Assembly (NCBI GenBank): GCA_963749145.1
Contig: CAVVLN010000005.1
Coordinates: forward strand, 186,001-250,000
Direction: 5' to 3'
DNA: 64,000 nt
Source: JASHPR01 sp963749145
GTDB lineage: Bacteria; Actinomycetota; Actinomycetes; Streptosporangiales; Streptosporangiaceae
The position numbers and the translations under genes are program-made. Below are positions 23,717 through 32,687 of the stretch, piece by piece; position 1 is the first letter of the stretch, and every line of letters starts with the position of its first letter. The notes beneath the pieces are model-generated. The model saw only the letters and a program-made list of their open reading frames with translations, was not told the DNA's origin and made no database searches.

Positions 23717-25309
23717 TCACGCCCGGGCTCGCGTCCCCGGCCGGGCCCGGCAGGCGGCATCGTCCGCCACCCGGCGGGCGTTGTAGGCATGCGCGGGCTC
23801 GACCGGCACGTCATACCAGCGCTGGTATAGCGGGGCGAGCTGGGGTTCGACCAGCGAGCCAAGCTCGATCCAGCGCCGGACCTCGGCCGGCGGCCGGTAG
23901 ACCCGATCCCGCACGGCCGCGGCGAACCGCTCCCGCACCTGGTCCTCGTCGACCACGGTGACCCGGTCGGCCTCCATCAGCACCCGGCCGTGCCCGACCA
24001 CCGTGTCGATGTCGCTCGCGTCGGCCCGGTCGACGACCACGTCGAGGAACGGCTCGGCGTCGTAGCGGCCGGGCGGGAACAGGATCCGGTCCTTGCGGAC
24101 CACCAGCAGGTCGGCCCACTTGCCCGGCTCCAGGCTGCCCAGCCTGGACTCGGCGCCGATCGCGCGGGCCCCGTTGCCGGCCGCCGCGCGCAGCAGCGCC
24201 TCGCTGTCCAGCCGTCCCTCGCCGAAGGTGCGCGGCAGCCGCTGCAGGTAGCTGGCCAGCCGCAGCTCGGCGAAGAAGTCCTCCCGGTCGGAGAACGAGA
24301 TGCCGTCGGTGCCGAACCCGATCCGGCCGCCGGCCGCCATGATGTCGCGCGCCCGGCAGATCCCCGACGCCAGCCGCAGGTTCGAGCCCGGATCGCAGGA
24401 CGCCACCGCGCCGCTGTCGGCGAACGGCCCGATCTCGTCGTCGGTGACCCAGACGAAGTGCTCGAGCACCGTCCGCGGCCCCAGCACGCCGAGGCCCGCC
24501 AGCCGCCGGACGGCCGGCATCCCGTAGCGCTCCCGGCTGAACATCATCTCCGACCTGGTCTCCAGCGCGTGCGTGAGCAGCGAGGTGTCATGCTCCTGCG
24601 CGGCCCGGGCGCAGCGCCGGTACAGCTCGTCCGAGCAGGCGGGCGTCCAGTCCGGCGCGGTGGCGATGCTGATCCGGTCGCCGCGGCCGTGCCAGTCGGC
24701 GGACAGCGTCTCGAACGTCGCCATCACCTCGTCGACGGGCCAGGCGTATCCCATCGGCGATGCCAGCACCTCCGCGGCCAGGCCGGCCGGCAGCCGGGCC
24801 AGGAAGGCCTCGTCCGGCTCGTGGGCGTAGATGTTCTGATCCCGGCTGACCAGGCCGAACATGGTCCGCAGGCCGGCGTCGGCGTAGGCCCGCAGCGCCG
24901 GGACGCAGCCGAAGTGCTCCATCCCGGTCCGGCCGTAGTACATGTCGACGGTGCCGGTCTGCCCGCCCTTGATCGCCGTGATCAGGCCCCACAAGATCCC
25001 GTCGTACAGGTCCTCCTCGGCGACCGGGCCCACCGCACCCTGGATGTACACGTTCGCTTTCTCGAAGATGTGCTGGTAGAGGCCGGGGCCGATGGCCAGC
25101 TCGGAGTGGTAGTGGCAGTTGACGAACCCGGGCATGACGAAGTGGTCCGCCGATCCGAGCACCCGGTCGAACGGCCCGCGGGCCGCCAGCAGCTCCCGGG
25201 GCCCGACGTCGGTGATCTGTGGCCCCTCGACGATCAGCGCGCCGTCCGGTATCAGCGTCTGGGCGCCGAGCGCGACGACGGGATCACCCTGAACGAGATA
25301 ACGGCCCAC
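23717..25309 (-). CDS. Amidohydrolase of the ATZ/TRZ (cytosine/guanine deaminase-like) family
   Basis: Hydrolase of 530 residues. The N-terminal beta sandwich (GALIVEGPQITDVGP) leads into the barrel with NCHYHSELA (HxH near 65-67), LLTHALET (His near 250), LEHFVWVTDDEIG and the catalytic Asp in GFGTDGISFSD. The C-terminal GKWADLLVVRKD is the usual return strand of the sandwich. The long C-terminus past 450 (RFAAAVRDRVYRPPAEVRRWIE...) exceeds the usual family length of about 450-470 and may contact a partner. Members deaminate or dechlorinate N-heterocycles. Start GTG 25309; the upstream amidohydrolase stops 20 bp before it. Confidence 0.88.
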   Translation of the reverse strand: MGRYLVQGDPVVALGAQTLIPDGALIVEGPQITDVGPRELLAARGPFDRVLGSADHFVMPGFVNCHYHSELAIGPGLYQHIFEKANVYIQGAVGPVAEEDLYDGILWGLITAIKGGQTGTVDMYYGRTGMEHFGCVPALRAYADAGLRTMFGLVSRDQNIYAHEPDEAFLARLPAGLAAEVLASPMGYAWPVDEVMATFETLSADWHGRGDRISIATAPDWTPACSDELYRRCARAAQEHDTSLLTHALETRSEMMFSRERYGMPAVRRLAGLGVLGPRTVLEHFVWVTDDEIGPFADSGAVASCDPGSNLRLASGICRARDIMAAGGRIGFGTDGISFSDREDFFAELRLASYLQRLPRTFGEGRLDSEALLRAAAGNGARAIGAESRLGSLEPGKWADLLVVRKDRILFPPGRYDAEPFLDVVVDRADASDIDTVVGHGRVLMEADRVTVVDEDQVRERFAAAVRDRVYRPPAEVRRWIELGSLVEPQLAPLYQRWYDVPVEPAHAYNARRVADDAACRARPGTRARA

Positions 25310-25329
25310 CGTGCCTCGATCCGACTGGT

Positions 25330-26670
25330 CTAGCGCCCTTGACCAGGAACAACCATCTTGTCCAGCACCCGGACGAACGCCTCGTTGGCCTTCCGCAGCA
25401 CCGTGGGCTCATCGACCGTGGTGAGCCTGCGCCCCGCCATGACGATCTTCCCGTCGATGATCGTGGTGTCCACGCAGCTGCCGTTGGCCGCGAACACCAG
25501 GTGGGAGAACAGGTGGTCGGCGTTGCCGGGCATCAGCGGCGTGAACATCTGGCTCTGCAGGTCGACCAGGATCAGGTCGGCCTTGTGCCCCGGCGTGAGC
25601 TGGCCGGTCTCGTGGCCCAGCGCGGCCGAGCCGTTCCTGGTGGCCATCCGCACCACGTCCGGGGCCTGCTGCAGGCTGGCGTCCACCCGGGTGGCCCGAT
25701 GCACGAGCGAGGCGAACTTCATCACCTCGAACAGGTCCCGGCTGTTGTTGCACTCGGCCGCGTCGTGCCCGAGCCCGACGTTGAGGCCGGCGCTGCGCAT
25801 CTCCGGCACCCGGGCCACGCCGTTGCCCAGCTTGGCGTTGGACGAGGGGTTGTGCGAGATCTGGGTGCCGGTCTCGCGCATCAGCGCGATCTCGGTGTCG
25901 GACAGCCAGACGCAGTGCGCGGCGATGGTGTTGCGGCCCAGGATGCCGCAGTCGTAGGCGACCTCGGTCGGCCGCCGCCCGAACCGCTGCTTGGAGTTCT
26001 CCACCTCGGTCAGCGACTCGTTCAGGTGGATATGGATCCCGGTGCCCAGGTCGTCGGCCATGGCCCGGGTGTCGCGCAGCAGCCCCTCCGAGGCGAGCGG
26101 CAGCCACTCGATGCCGACGTAGACCTCGATCCGGCCGTCGGCCTTGCCGTGGTTGGCCCGGTACGCCTGCTCGTTCATCTCCAGGGTGTCCAGGTCGTGC
26201 TCGGCGTCGGCGACGTCGTTGGACAGCACGGCCCGGATCCCGACCTCCTCGGCCGCGGCGGCCAGGGCGTCGAGGCGCCGGTACATGTCGTTGACCGTGG
26301 TCACGCCGCACCGGATCGACTCGGTGTAGCTGGCCAGCGCGGCCCAGTACGCGGCGTCGTCATCCAGCGCACGGATGATCGGGTACCAGCAGGTGTCGAG
26401 GTACTCCCACAGCGGCAGGTGATCGCTCCACCCCTTGCCGAGCGCGGTGTGGTAGTGCAGGTCGACCAGCCCGGGCAGCACCGCCTTCCCGGCGGCGTCG
26501 ATCACCTGGGTGCCGTCGGACGGGGCCGCCGAGCGGGCCGCCACCTCGTCGGCCGGGCCGACGTCGGCGATCCGGTCGCCCTCCAGCACAACCGAGCCGC
26601 CGAAGTGCACGTCGCCCGCGTCGTTCATCGTGACGACGGTGCCGTTCTTGATCAGGATTCTGCCGGCCAT
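25330..26670 (-). CDS. Amidohydrolase of the MTA/SAH deaminase-like (ATZ/TRZ) family
   Basis: Enzyme of 446 residues with complete motifs: MAGRILIKNGTVVTMND start, DLHYHTALGKGW (HxH), HIHLNES (His then Glu), AAHCVWLSDTEI (His) and VGLGHDAAECNNS (catalytic Asp). The C-terminal ADLILVDLQSQMFTPL closes the beta sandwich. It resembles 5-methylthioadenosine/S-adenosylhomocysteine deaminases, hydroxydechloroatrazine-type aminohydrolases and 8-oxoguanine deaminases; sequence alone cannot choose. It is 20 bp from the next amidohydrolase and 11 bp from the alcohol dehydrogenase upstream. Two deaminase-like enzymes beside an NCS1 permease suggest an N-heterocyclic substrate. Confidence 0.9.
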   Translation of the reverse strand: MAGRILIKNGTVVTMNDAGDVHFGGSVVLEGDRIADVGPADEVAARSAAPSDGTQVIDAAGKAVLPGLVDLHYHTALGKGWSDHLPLWEYLDTCWYPIIRALDDDAAYWAALASYTESIRCGVTTVNDMYRRLDALAAAAEEVGIRAVLSNDVADAEHDLDTLEMNEQAYRANHGKADGRIEVYVGIEWLPLASEGLLRDTRAMADDLGTGIHIHLNESLTEVENSKQRFGRRPTEVAYDCGILGRNTIAAHCVWLSDTEIALMRETGTQISHNPSSNAKLGNGVARVPEMRSAGLNVGLGHDAAECNNSRDLFEVMKFASLVHRATRVDASLQQAPDVVRMATRNGSAALGHETGQLTPGHKADLILVDLQSQMFTPLMPGNADHLFSHLVFAANGSCVDTTIIDGKIVMAGRRLTTVDEPTVLRKANEAFVRVLDKMVVPGQGR

Positions 26671-26681
26671 GACTGCTCCGT

Positions 26682-27707
26682 TCAGTTCGGTACGAGGACC
26701 TGGCGGCCGAGCACGCTGCGGCTGCGCAGAGCGGACAGGGCGTCGGCGATGCCGTCCAGCGGGTAGCGGCCGGCCAGCGGGACGACCAGCGTTCCCGCGG
26801 CGGCCAGGGTGATCGCGTCGTTCAGGTCGGTCCTGGTCGCCGCGACCGTGGACACCAGGCTGGTCTCGGACAGGATGAAGTCGATCGGGTGGATGTTCAG
26901 CGGCTGATCGGTGTAGCCGGTGCTGACGAACCGGCCGCGCGGGGCGAGCGTGCGAATCCCGGCGGTCATGGTCTCGGTGGTGCCGACGAGCTCGAAGAAC
27001 ACGTCCGCCCCCCGGCCGCCGGTCCGGGATCGCACCGCCTCGGGCAGCGCGGCGTAGTCGTCGTCCGGGCCGAGCACGACCACGTCCGCGGCGCCGTGCC
27101 CGATCGCCAGCGCCGCCTTGTCGTCGGAGTCGGCCACCGCGATGACCCTCGCCCCGGCGTGGGCCGCCACCTGCGTCACCAGGATGCCGACGCCGCCGAC
27201 CCCGTTGACCACGGCGGTCTGGCCGGACCGCAGCCCGGACATCCGGGAGGCGTGCACCGCGGTCATGCCCGCGCAGGTCAGCACCGCGGCGGTGGCGAAG
27301 TCCACCGCGTCGGGCAGCCTGGCCAGGTTCCGCTCCGGGGCCAGCACGTACTCGGCGTCGCCGCCGTCCCGGTTGAAGCCGAGCTGGCCCGGCTCCACGG
27401 AGCACAGGTTCTGCCGGCCGAGCAGGCACTGCTCGCAGGCGCCGCAGAACAGCTTGTTGAATACCGCGACGCGGGTCCCGGCGCGGATCGAGGTGCCCGG
27501 CCCGGTCTCCTCGACGATCCCCGCGGCCTCGTGGCCGAGCGTCATCGGGTAGTTGTCCGGCTTGATCATCCCGTCCATGATGTGCAGGTCGGTGCCGCAG
27601 ACCCCGGCCGCGTGCACCCGGATCAGCGCCTCGCCCGGGCCGGGCCGCGGCGTCTCGATCTCGCTGGGGCCGACGGTGAGGTCCTGCTGGACCTGGATCG
27701 CTCGCAT
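26682..27707 (-). CDS. Zinc-dependent alcohol dehydrogenase (MDR family)
   Basis: Medium-chain dehydrogenase of 341 residues. Catalytic zinc ligands C37 (GVCGTDLH), H59 and E60 (LGHEAAG). Structural zinc cysteines C88, C91, C94 and C102. The Rossmann motif is VNGVGGVGILVTQVAAHAGARVIAVADSD, whose Asp after the second strand points to NAD rather than NADP. Cytoplasmic oxidation of an alcohol, or reduction of an aldehyde, is expected. Start ATG 27707. Part of the catabolic run; its substrate is presumably an intermediate of the same pathway. Confidence 0.92.
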   Translation of the reverse strand: MRAIQVQQDLTVGPSEIETPRPGPGEALIRVHAAGVCGTDLHIMDGMIKPDNYPMTLGHEAAGIVEETGPGTSIRAGTRVAVFNKLFCGACEQCLLGRQNLCSVEPGQLGFNRDGGDAEYVLAPERNLARLPDAVDFATAAVLTCAGMTAVHASRMSGLRSGQTAVVNGVGGVGILVTQVAAHAGARVIAVADSDDKAALAIGHGAADVVVLGPDDDYAALPEAVRSRTGGRGADVFFELVGTTETMTAGIRTLAPRGRFVSTGYTDQPLNIHPIDFILSETSLVSTVAATRTDLNDAITLAAAGTLVVPLAGRYPLDGIADALSALRSRSVLGRQVLVPN

Positions 27708-27748
27708 CGGTGCCTGCCTTTCTTCCTGTCTCCTGGCGCGGCCGCGGT

Positions 27749-28456
27749 TCAGGTGGCCGCGTACGCCATGTCCCAGAACTCGCCCTCGTAGCGGACCGAG
27801 ATGCTGAACACCTCGGCCAGCCGGGACCACTGCCCGGGGTCGGCCGGATCGGCCAGCCGGTCGAGCAGCCCGGTGGTCTCCGCGACGAGAGCGTCGTAGC
27901 CGGCGTTGCCGAACATGCGGATCCAGTCCGCGTACACCGGGTCGGCCGGCGGGGCCGCCATCAGCGGCTGCGCGATCTCCCCGTAGCTCCACTGGCACGG
28001 CAGCAGCGCGGCCAGGCCCTCGGCGCAGCCCTGCTGCGCGCAGACGTGCAGCAGGTGCCGGGTGTAGGCGTAGGTGACCGGGTGCAGCGCGGCCGGCCCG
28101 GGCAGTCGGCTGGCGGACCCGCCGAGCCGGGCCAGGAAGTGCAGGTTGGCCGGGATCTCCGTGGCCACGATCTGGCGCAGGAACGCCGACAGCACCTCCA
28201 GGGCGGCCCGGTCCGGCGCCTTCGCCGCGGTCAGCGCGATCGCGCGGGCGTAGTCCTCCAGGTACCGGACGTTCTGCTCGAAGTAGCCGCGGAACACCCG
28301 GTGCGGCAGGGTGCCGGCCGCGATCGCGGCGACCATCGGGTGGCGCACCGCGGCCGTCCACGCCTCCCGTCCCGCCTCGCGCAGGGCCGCCGACGCGGCG
28401 GGGGGCCCGGTGGCCGCCGCACCCGCGGTCGCCGGCCCGGCTGCGGTCGGGCTCAC
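27749..28456 (-). CDS. tenA: TenA/thiaminase II family protein
   Basis: All-helical protein of 235 residues. TenA features: HPMVAAIAAGTLPHRVFRGYFEQNVRYLEDYARAIAL, the catalytic Cys in LLPCQWSYGEIAQPL and the C-terminal Glu region YEGEFWDMAY. Thiaminase II hydrolyses aminopyrimidines in thiamin salvage (aminomethyl-HMP to HMP). Related TenA-like proteins serve other amine or N-heterocycle pathways. The start is GTG 28456, overlapping the gntR stop by 4 bp; the first 25 residues are Ala/Thr-rich. No thi genes are in the window and I see no TPP riboswitch, so a role outside thiamin salvage is quite possible. Confidence 0.82.
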   Translation of the reverse strand: MSPTAAGPATAGAAATGPPAASAALREAGREAWTAAVRHPMVAAIAAGTLPHRVFRGYFEQNVRYLEDYARAIALTAAKAPDRAALEVLSAFLRQIVATEIPANLHFLARLGGSASRLPGPAALHPVTYAYTRHLLHVCAQQGCAEGLAALLPCQWSYGEIAQPLMAAPPADPVYADWIRMFGNAGYDALVAETTGLLDRLADPADPGQWSRLAEVFSISVRYEGEFWDMAYAAT

Positions 28457-29172
28457 GGCGCGCTGCCCGGCCCGGGCAGCGCGCGTAGCTGGTCGTCGCG
28501 CACGCTGCGGATGTGCTGGCGCATGAACCGCTCGGCCGCCTCGGGGTCGCGGCGCCTGATCGCCTCGTAGATCTGCGCGTGCTCCCGCACCGAGGCCGCG
28601 TTCCGGCCGGGGATCTCGGCGGTGAGCAGGCCGATCCGGGCCAGGTGGGCGGCCAGGTTGTCGAGGATGGCCCGGATCCGCCGGTTGCCGACCTCCTCGA
28701 ACAGGACGGTGTCGAATTCGGTGATCAGCCGGACCAGCTCGGGGCCGCCGCCCTCGTCGCTCAGCCGGACGCACTCGGTGGCGACGCGGCCGAGGTCGGC
28801 CAGGCCCTGCTCGGACATGGACTCGGCCGCCGCCCGGGCCGCGGCCGCCTCGATGATCTCGCGCAGTTCGTAGATCTCGCACAGGTCCTGCTCGGTGTAC
28901 GCGGTGACGACCGCGCTCTTGAACGAGCTGAGCTCGACCAGGCCGTCCTGCTCGAGCCGGCCCAGGGCCTCGCGGACGGGCGTCTTGCTGACGCTCAGGC
29001 CCTGCGCGATCGTGGCCTCGCGCAGCCGCTCGCCCGGCGGGATCCGCAGTTCCACGATCGCGGCCTTGAGCTGGTCGTAGACGAAGTCGGTCATCGTCTT
29101 GTGCCCGGAGGGCTCGCCGAACGGGGACGAGACATCGTCGTGGGGCTGGCCGCCATAGGCCGGGCGGGTCAT
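28453..29172 (-). CDS. GntR-family regulator, FCD (FadR) subgroup
   Basis: Regulator of 239 residues. Residues about 28-95 form the GntR winged helix: VYDQLKAAIVELRIPPGERL, SVSKTPVREALGRLEQDGLV. Residues about 100-225 are the all-helical FCD ligand domain, with metal-binding type residues in EFDTVLFE and the two His in REHAQIYEAI and MRQHIRSV. FCD regulators bind small organic acids and usually repress the surrounding catabolic genes. It is embedded in the operon (4-bp overlaps both sides). The palindrome at 38616-38640 before the first gene is its best candidate site. Confidence 0.92.
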   Translation of the reverse strand: MTRPAYGGQPHDDVSSPFGEPSGHKTMTDFVYDQLKAAIVELRIPPGERLREATIAQGLSVSKTPVREALGRLEQDGLVELSSFKSAVVTAYTEQDLCEIYELREIIEAAAARAAAESMSEQGLADLGRVATECVRLSDEGGGPELVRLITEFDTVLFEEVGNRRIRAILDNLAAHLARIGLLTAEIPGRNAASVREHAQIYEAIRRRDPEAAERFMRQHIRSVRDDQLRALPGPGSAP

Positions 29173-30164
29173 CGGTCACCTCCGGACATCAGGCCGGCGA
29201 ACGCCCGGACGGTGGCCATCCGGTCGGGGCCGAGCGGGAACACGTGCACCGAGTCCACCCCGGCGGCCAGAACGTCGCCGATCCGCGCGGCTGCCTCCCG
29301 CGCGTCGCCGGCCAGGGCCATCCGCCGGACGAAATCGTCGGGCAGCAGCCGGGCCGCGGCCTCGGCTTCCTGGAACTCGCCGCCGGCGTAGCTGGACCGG
29401 ACCGCCGCGGCCACGTCGGCGGGCAGTCCGGCCAGCGTGCACAGGTGCGGGGCGGTCTGCGGGAACCAGGCGGCGATCGACCGGCCGGCCGCCAGCGCGG
29501 CGCCGGTGTCGTCGCTGATCGCCCCGTAGGCGAACAGCGCCGTGTGCGGCCGTGGCCGGTCCGCGGCCCGGGCGCCACGGTCGATGTGCTCGAGCGCCCA
29601 GGTGATCGCGTCCGGGAACAGGCCGACGAGCAGGATCACGCCGTCGGCCATGCGGCCGGCCAGTTCCAGGGTCCGCGGCCCGCTGGCGGATACGAAGACC
29701 GGCAGCTCGGACCGGGCCCCGAACCGGAGCCGGGCGTGGTCCAGGGCGAAGCCGGGCGCGGTCATCGTGACCTCGTCACCGGACCACAGCGCGCGGATGG
29801 CGTTGATCGCGTCGGCCAGGTCCGCGGGGGAGCAGGGCTTGCGGCCGAGGGCGAGCAGCGGGCGGTCACCCGCGCCGATGCCGAGGACGGCCCGCCCGGC
29901 CGACACCTCGTCCAGCGTGGCGGCCGCGGCCGCGGTGATCGCCGGGTGCCGGGTCACCGGGTTGGTGACCGCCGGGCCGAGCCGAAGCCGCGAGCTGTTG
30001 ACCGCGGCCAGGGTCAGGTACGCGTAGCAGTTGCGGGCGTGCAGCGAGGAGTCGGTGAGCCAGAGGTGGTCGAAGCCCAGCGCCTCGATCTGGCGCACCG
30101 TGGCCGCGAAGCTGCCCGGCGGGTCGACTCCCTGCAGCGCGACGCCGAAGCTAGGACCGGTCAC
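29169..30164 (-). CDS. LLM-class flavin/F420-dependent oxidoreductase
   Basis: Luciferase-like TIM-barrel protein of 331 residues. It has ALGFDHLWLTDSS near 28-40, LRLGPAVTNPVTRHPAITAAAAATLDEVSAGRAVLGIGAGD and late GVDSVHVFPLGPDRM. The NPVTRHP and GIGAGD pattern is that of MER-like F420-dependent reductases and flavin monooxygenases. In a catabolic operon it could hydroxylate or open a ring, like RutA in pyrimidine breakdown. It overlaps gntR by 4 bp and the upstream peptidase gene by 14 bp. Confidence 0.88.
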   Translation of the reverse strand: MTGPSFGVALQGVDPPGSFAATVRQIEALGFDHLWLTDSSLHARNCYAYLTLAAVNSSRLRLGPAVTNPVTRHPAITAAAAATLDEVSAGRAVLGIGAGDRPLLALGRKPCSPADLADAINAIRALWSGDEVTMTAPGFALDHARLRFGARSELPVFVSASGPRTLELAGRMADGVILLVGLFPDAITWALEHIDRGARAADRPRPHTALFAYGAISDDTGAALAAGRSIAAWFPQTAPHLCTLAGLPADVAAAVRSSYAGGEFQEAEAAARLLPDDFVRRMALAGDAREAAARIGDVLAAGVDSVHVFPLGPDRMATVRAFAGLMSGGDR

Positions 30165-31407
30165 GCGCTACCCCCTCCCAGCTGGAAATGGTATCGGCGG
30201 CGCAGGCGATCCCGGTGGCGAGCGGCGCGGTGTCGATCCACTCGTCCGGGGTGTGCTCGCCGGCGCCGGTAGTGACGCCGATCGCGACAGCCGGCACCCC
30301 GGCGGCGTGCGCCGCGTTGGCGTCGGTGCTCGCGGCGGTGAACGAGGCGGGCAGGCCGGCCGCGCGCAGCGCGCCCGCCGCGGCCAGGGCCAGCGGGTGG
30401 GTCGGCGCCAGCTCGCCGGCCGGCCTGCGGCCCACCTCCTCGATCTCGGCGGTTACCACCCCGCCGCCGTCGGCGCCGATGATCCGACGGGCCCGGTCCT
30501 CCAGGTCCGCGAGCGCCGCGCTTCCGGTGGCCCGCAGGTCGACATGGAAGACCGCCCGCCGGGCCCGGGCGTTGACGGCCTCCCCGCCGGTGAACAGGCC
30601 GACGTTGACGGACGTGATGGCGCCGCCGGCCGTGGCGCCGGCGGACGCGGCGTGACCGGCGCCGGGTGTGGCGCCGCCGGGTGTGGCGCCGCCGGGCGTG
30701 GCGCTGCCGGCTGTGGCGTCGCCGGGCGTGCCGCCGCTGCCGGGAGACGCGGCGTGACCGGCGCCGGCCGGGTCGTCCCCGGGGAGGCGGCCGAGCGCCG
30801 CCACCATCGCGGCCGCGGCGTGCACCGCGCTCGGCGCGGCCGCCTGCTCCCAGGCATGCCCGCCCGGGCCCGACACCGTGACCCGCCAGCGCACCGAGCC
30901 GACCCCGACGGTCGCGACGCGGCCCAGGTAGTTACCCTCGATCGCCACCACCGCCGCCAGCGGGACCAGGTCCTGCCTGATCACCTCGCTGATCCCGCGC
31001 AGGTTGCCGAGCCCCTCCTCGCCCACGGTGGCCACGAGCCATACCGGCGTGGTGCCGCCGGCGCCGGCCAGCAGCCGGCCGATCGCGGACAGCGCGGCCA
31101 CGCCGACGCTGTCGTCGCCGACGCCGGGGCCGCGCAGCCGCCCCCCGTCGCGGCGCACCCGGTGATCCACGGTCTCGTCGAAGACCGTGTCCAAGTGGGC
31201 GGCCAGCACCACGCCGGGCCGCCAGCCGGGCCGGACCCGGGCCCACAGGTTGCCCACCTCGTCGGCGCGGACATCGTCCCAGCGGTCCTGCTGCCACCAG
31301 GAGCGCACCCGTTCCCGGCGGGCCCCCTCCTGGCCGGTCGGGGCCGGGATCTCGGCCAGTTCCACGGTGCGGCGCAGCACCGCCTCCCCCAGCGCGCCGG
31401 CGATCAT
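30151..31407 (-). CDS. M20-family amidohydrolase/peptidase with low-complexity insert
   Basis: Zinc-dependent M20 enzyme of 418 residues from ATG 31407. Active-site segments: AAHLDTVF (His, Asp), GPGVGDDSVG (Asp), and ATVGEEGLGNLRG (catalytic Glu-Glu), then late GVTTGAGEHTPDEWI. The dimerisation/lid domain is interrupted at about 212-255 by a Gly/Ala/Thr/Pro-rich insert with repeated TPGGA units, coded by imperfect 15-bp repeats. Family members remove acyl or carbamoyl groups from amino acids or cut small peptides. The insert sits where loops vary in length, so the enzyme is probably active. The CoA-transferase gene overlaps by 4 bp. Confidence 0.88.
   Translation of the reverse strand: MIAGALGEAVLRRTVELAEIPAPTGQEGARRERVRSWWQQDRWDDVRADEVGNLWARVRPGWRPGVVLAAHLDTVFDETVDHRVRRDGGRLRGPGVGDDSVGVAALSAIGRLLAGAGGTTPVWLVATVGEEGLGNLRGISEVIRQDLVPLAAVVAIEGNYLGRVATVGVGSVRWRVTVSGPGGHAWEQAAAPSAVHAAAAMVAALGRLPGDDPAGAGHAASPGSGGTPGDATAGSATPGGATPGGATPGAGHAASAGATAGGAITSVNVGLFTGGEAVNARARRAVFHVDLRATGSAALADLEDRARRIIGADGGGVVTAEIEEVGRRPAGELAPTHPLALAAAGALRAAGLPASFTAASTDANAAHAAGVPAVAIGVTTGAGEHTPDEWIDTAPLATGIACAADTISSWEGVARDRS
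30640..30750. repeat. Imperfect 15-bp repeats inside a coding region
   Basis: On the plus strand GTGTGGCGCCGCCGG and close variants recur about every 15 bp between roughly 30665 and 30735, flanked by two copies of GCGGCGTGACCGGCGCCGG (near 30650 and 30750). On the coding strand they give TPGGA/TAGSA steps in the M20 protein. Confidence 0.75.
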
Positions 31408-32687
31408 GCCGCCACCACCACCCCGGTGTCCTCCAGGCCCGCCACCTCGTCCGCCGGGTAGCCGAGTTCGGCCAGCACGGGGCGGGTGTCGCGGCCGAGG
31501 GCCGGCGCGGGCCCCGGATAGGCCAGCACGGCCCGGTCGAGCCGGAACGGCGGCCCGACCACCTGGCATCCGCTGTCCGCGCCGGCCGGAAGTTCCTGCA
31601 GGCTGCCCAGTGCGGCCACCTGCGGCCAGCCGAGCACGCCGGCCAGCCCGCGGACCTCAGCGGCCGGCACCCCAGCCTTCTCCAGGCTGCGCCGCCAGTA
31701 CTCGGTGGGCTGCCCGGTCAGCACGGCCTCGATGGTCGCGGTCAGCTCGTCCCGGTGGGCCACCCGGGCGGCGCCGTCGGCGAACCGGGGGTCGTCTTCC
31801 AGGCCGGCCAGGCCCAGGGCGGCGCAGGCCCGCTGCCACATCTGCTCGGACCCGGCCCCGGCCATGACCAGCCAGCCGTCGGCGGTCCGGAAGCCGCCGT
31901 AGGGCGCGAACAGCGGAGAGTGTGTGCCGAGCAGCCCCGGCTCGCGGCCAGATACCGCGACGCTGGCCAGCACCGTGCCCAGGCCCGCGAGCCCGAACTC
32001 GAGCAGCGAGGCGGACACCAGGCACCCGGTCCCGGTCCGCAGCCGCTCGATGTAGCCGGCCAGCAGCCCGCAGGTACAGCTCAGCCCGGCGCCGACGTCG
32101 AGGAACGGCGCGCCGACCTTGACCGGCCCGGACTGCGGGCTGCCGGTGACGCTCATCACGCCGCTCTCGGCCTGCAAGATCAGGTCGAAGCCGCCCCGCC
32201 CGGCCTCGGGGCCGACGTCGCCGTAGCCGGAGATGGATCCGTAGACCAGGTGCGGGAACCGCTGATGCACCGAATCCCAGTCCAGGCCGTACGCGGCCAG
32301 GCTGCCCGGGCGGGAGTTCTCGACCAGCAGGTCGCAGCGGCCGAGCAGGCGGTCCATCACCTCCCGCCCGGCCAGCTGGCGGAAGTCGACGGCGAGGCTG
32401 CGCTTGCCCGCGTTCAGCGCCATGAACAGCACCGACTCCCCGCCGGCCCGTTCGGTGCCCTGAGCCCGGTAGGGATCCCCGGCGGGCGGCTCCACCTTCA
32501 CGACCTCGGCGCCGAGCGCGGCGAGCCACATGGTGGCCTGCGACCCGGCGACGAACCGGGTCAGGTCAGCCACCCGGACGCCGCGCAATGGCTGCCTCGG
32601 GGGGCCGGTCCCCCCAGATCTCTCCGGCCGTGTTGCCCTCGGGGGGCCGACCCCTCCAGATCCCCCCGCCCGGGGCCGGCCTACCAT
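31404..32687 (-). CDS. Class III CoA-transferase (CaiB/BaiF family)
   Basis: CoA-transferase of 427 residues as drawn. The core starts RGVRVADLTRFVAGSQATMWLAALGAEVVKVEPP; the expected nucleophilic Asp is in GGFDLILQAESG, and NSRPGSLAAYGLD and GAPFLDVGAGL follow as in formyl-CoA/succinyl-CoA transferases. ATG 32687 overlaps the mutase stop by 7 bp but adds a 30-residue Gly/Pro/Arg leader coded by two G/C-rich repeats. A TTG at 32588 preceded by GAGG would give the normal 394-residue length and is a good alternative start. Role: CoA activation of an acid, probably feeding the B12 mutase next to it. Confidence 0.88.
   Translation of the reverse strand: MVGRPRAGGSGGVGPPRATRPERSGGTGPPRQPLRGVRVADLTRFVAGSQATMWLAALGAEVVKVEPPAGDPYRAQGTERAGGESVLFMALNAGKRSLAVDFRQLAGREVMDRLLGRCDLLVENSRPGSLAAYGLDWDSVHQRFPHLVYGSISGYGDVGPEAGRGGFDLILQAESGVMSVTGSPQSGPVKVGAPFLDVGAGLSCTCGLLAGYIERLRTGTGCLVSASLLEFGLAGLGTVLASVAVSGREPGLLGTHSPLFAPYGGFRTADGWLVMAGAGSEQMWQRACAALGLAGLEDDPRFADGAARVAHRDELTATIEAVLTGQPTEYWRRSLEKAGVPAAEVRGLAGVLGWPQVAALGSLQELPAGADSGCQVVGPPFRLDRAVLAYPGPAPALGRDTRPVLAELGYPADEVAGLEDTGVVVAA
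32599..32680. repeat. Two G6/C-rich repeats at a gene junction (copies 1 and 2)
   Basis: GGGGGGCCGGTCCCCCCAGA starts at 32599 and GGGGGGCCGACCCCTCCAGA at 32641, 42 bp apart. The same core occurs as GGGGGG-ACGA-CCCCCCC at 34724 and GGGGGG-TCGA-CCCC at 38490. All four lie at the 5' ends of genes of the same operon. Confidence 0.7.

Noticed and set aside
28456..29200. TPP riboswitch for the tenA gene
   Set aside because: No CTGAGA...ACCTGATC-type thi-box blocks; the gene is inside an operon behind gntR with a 4-bp overlap.
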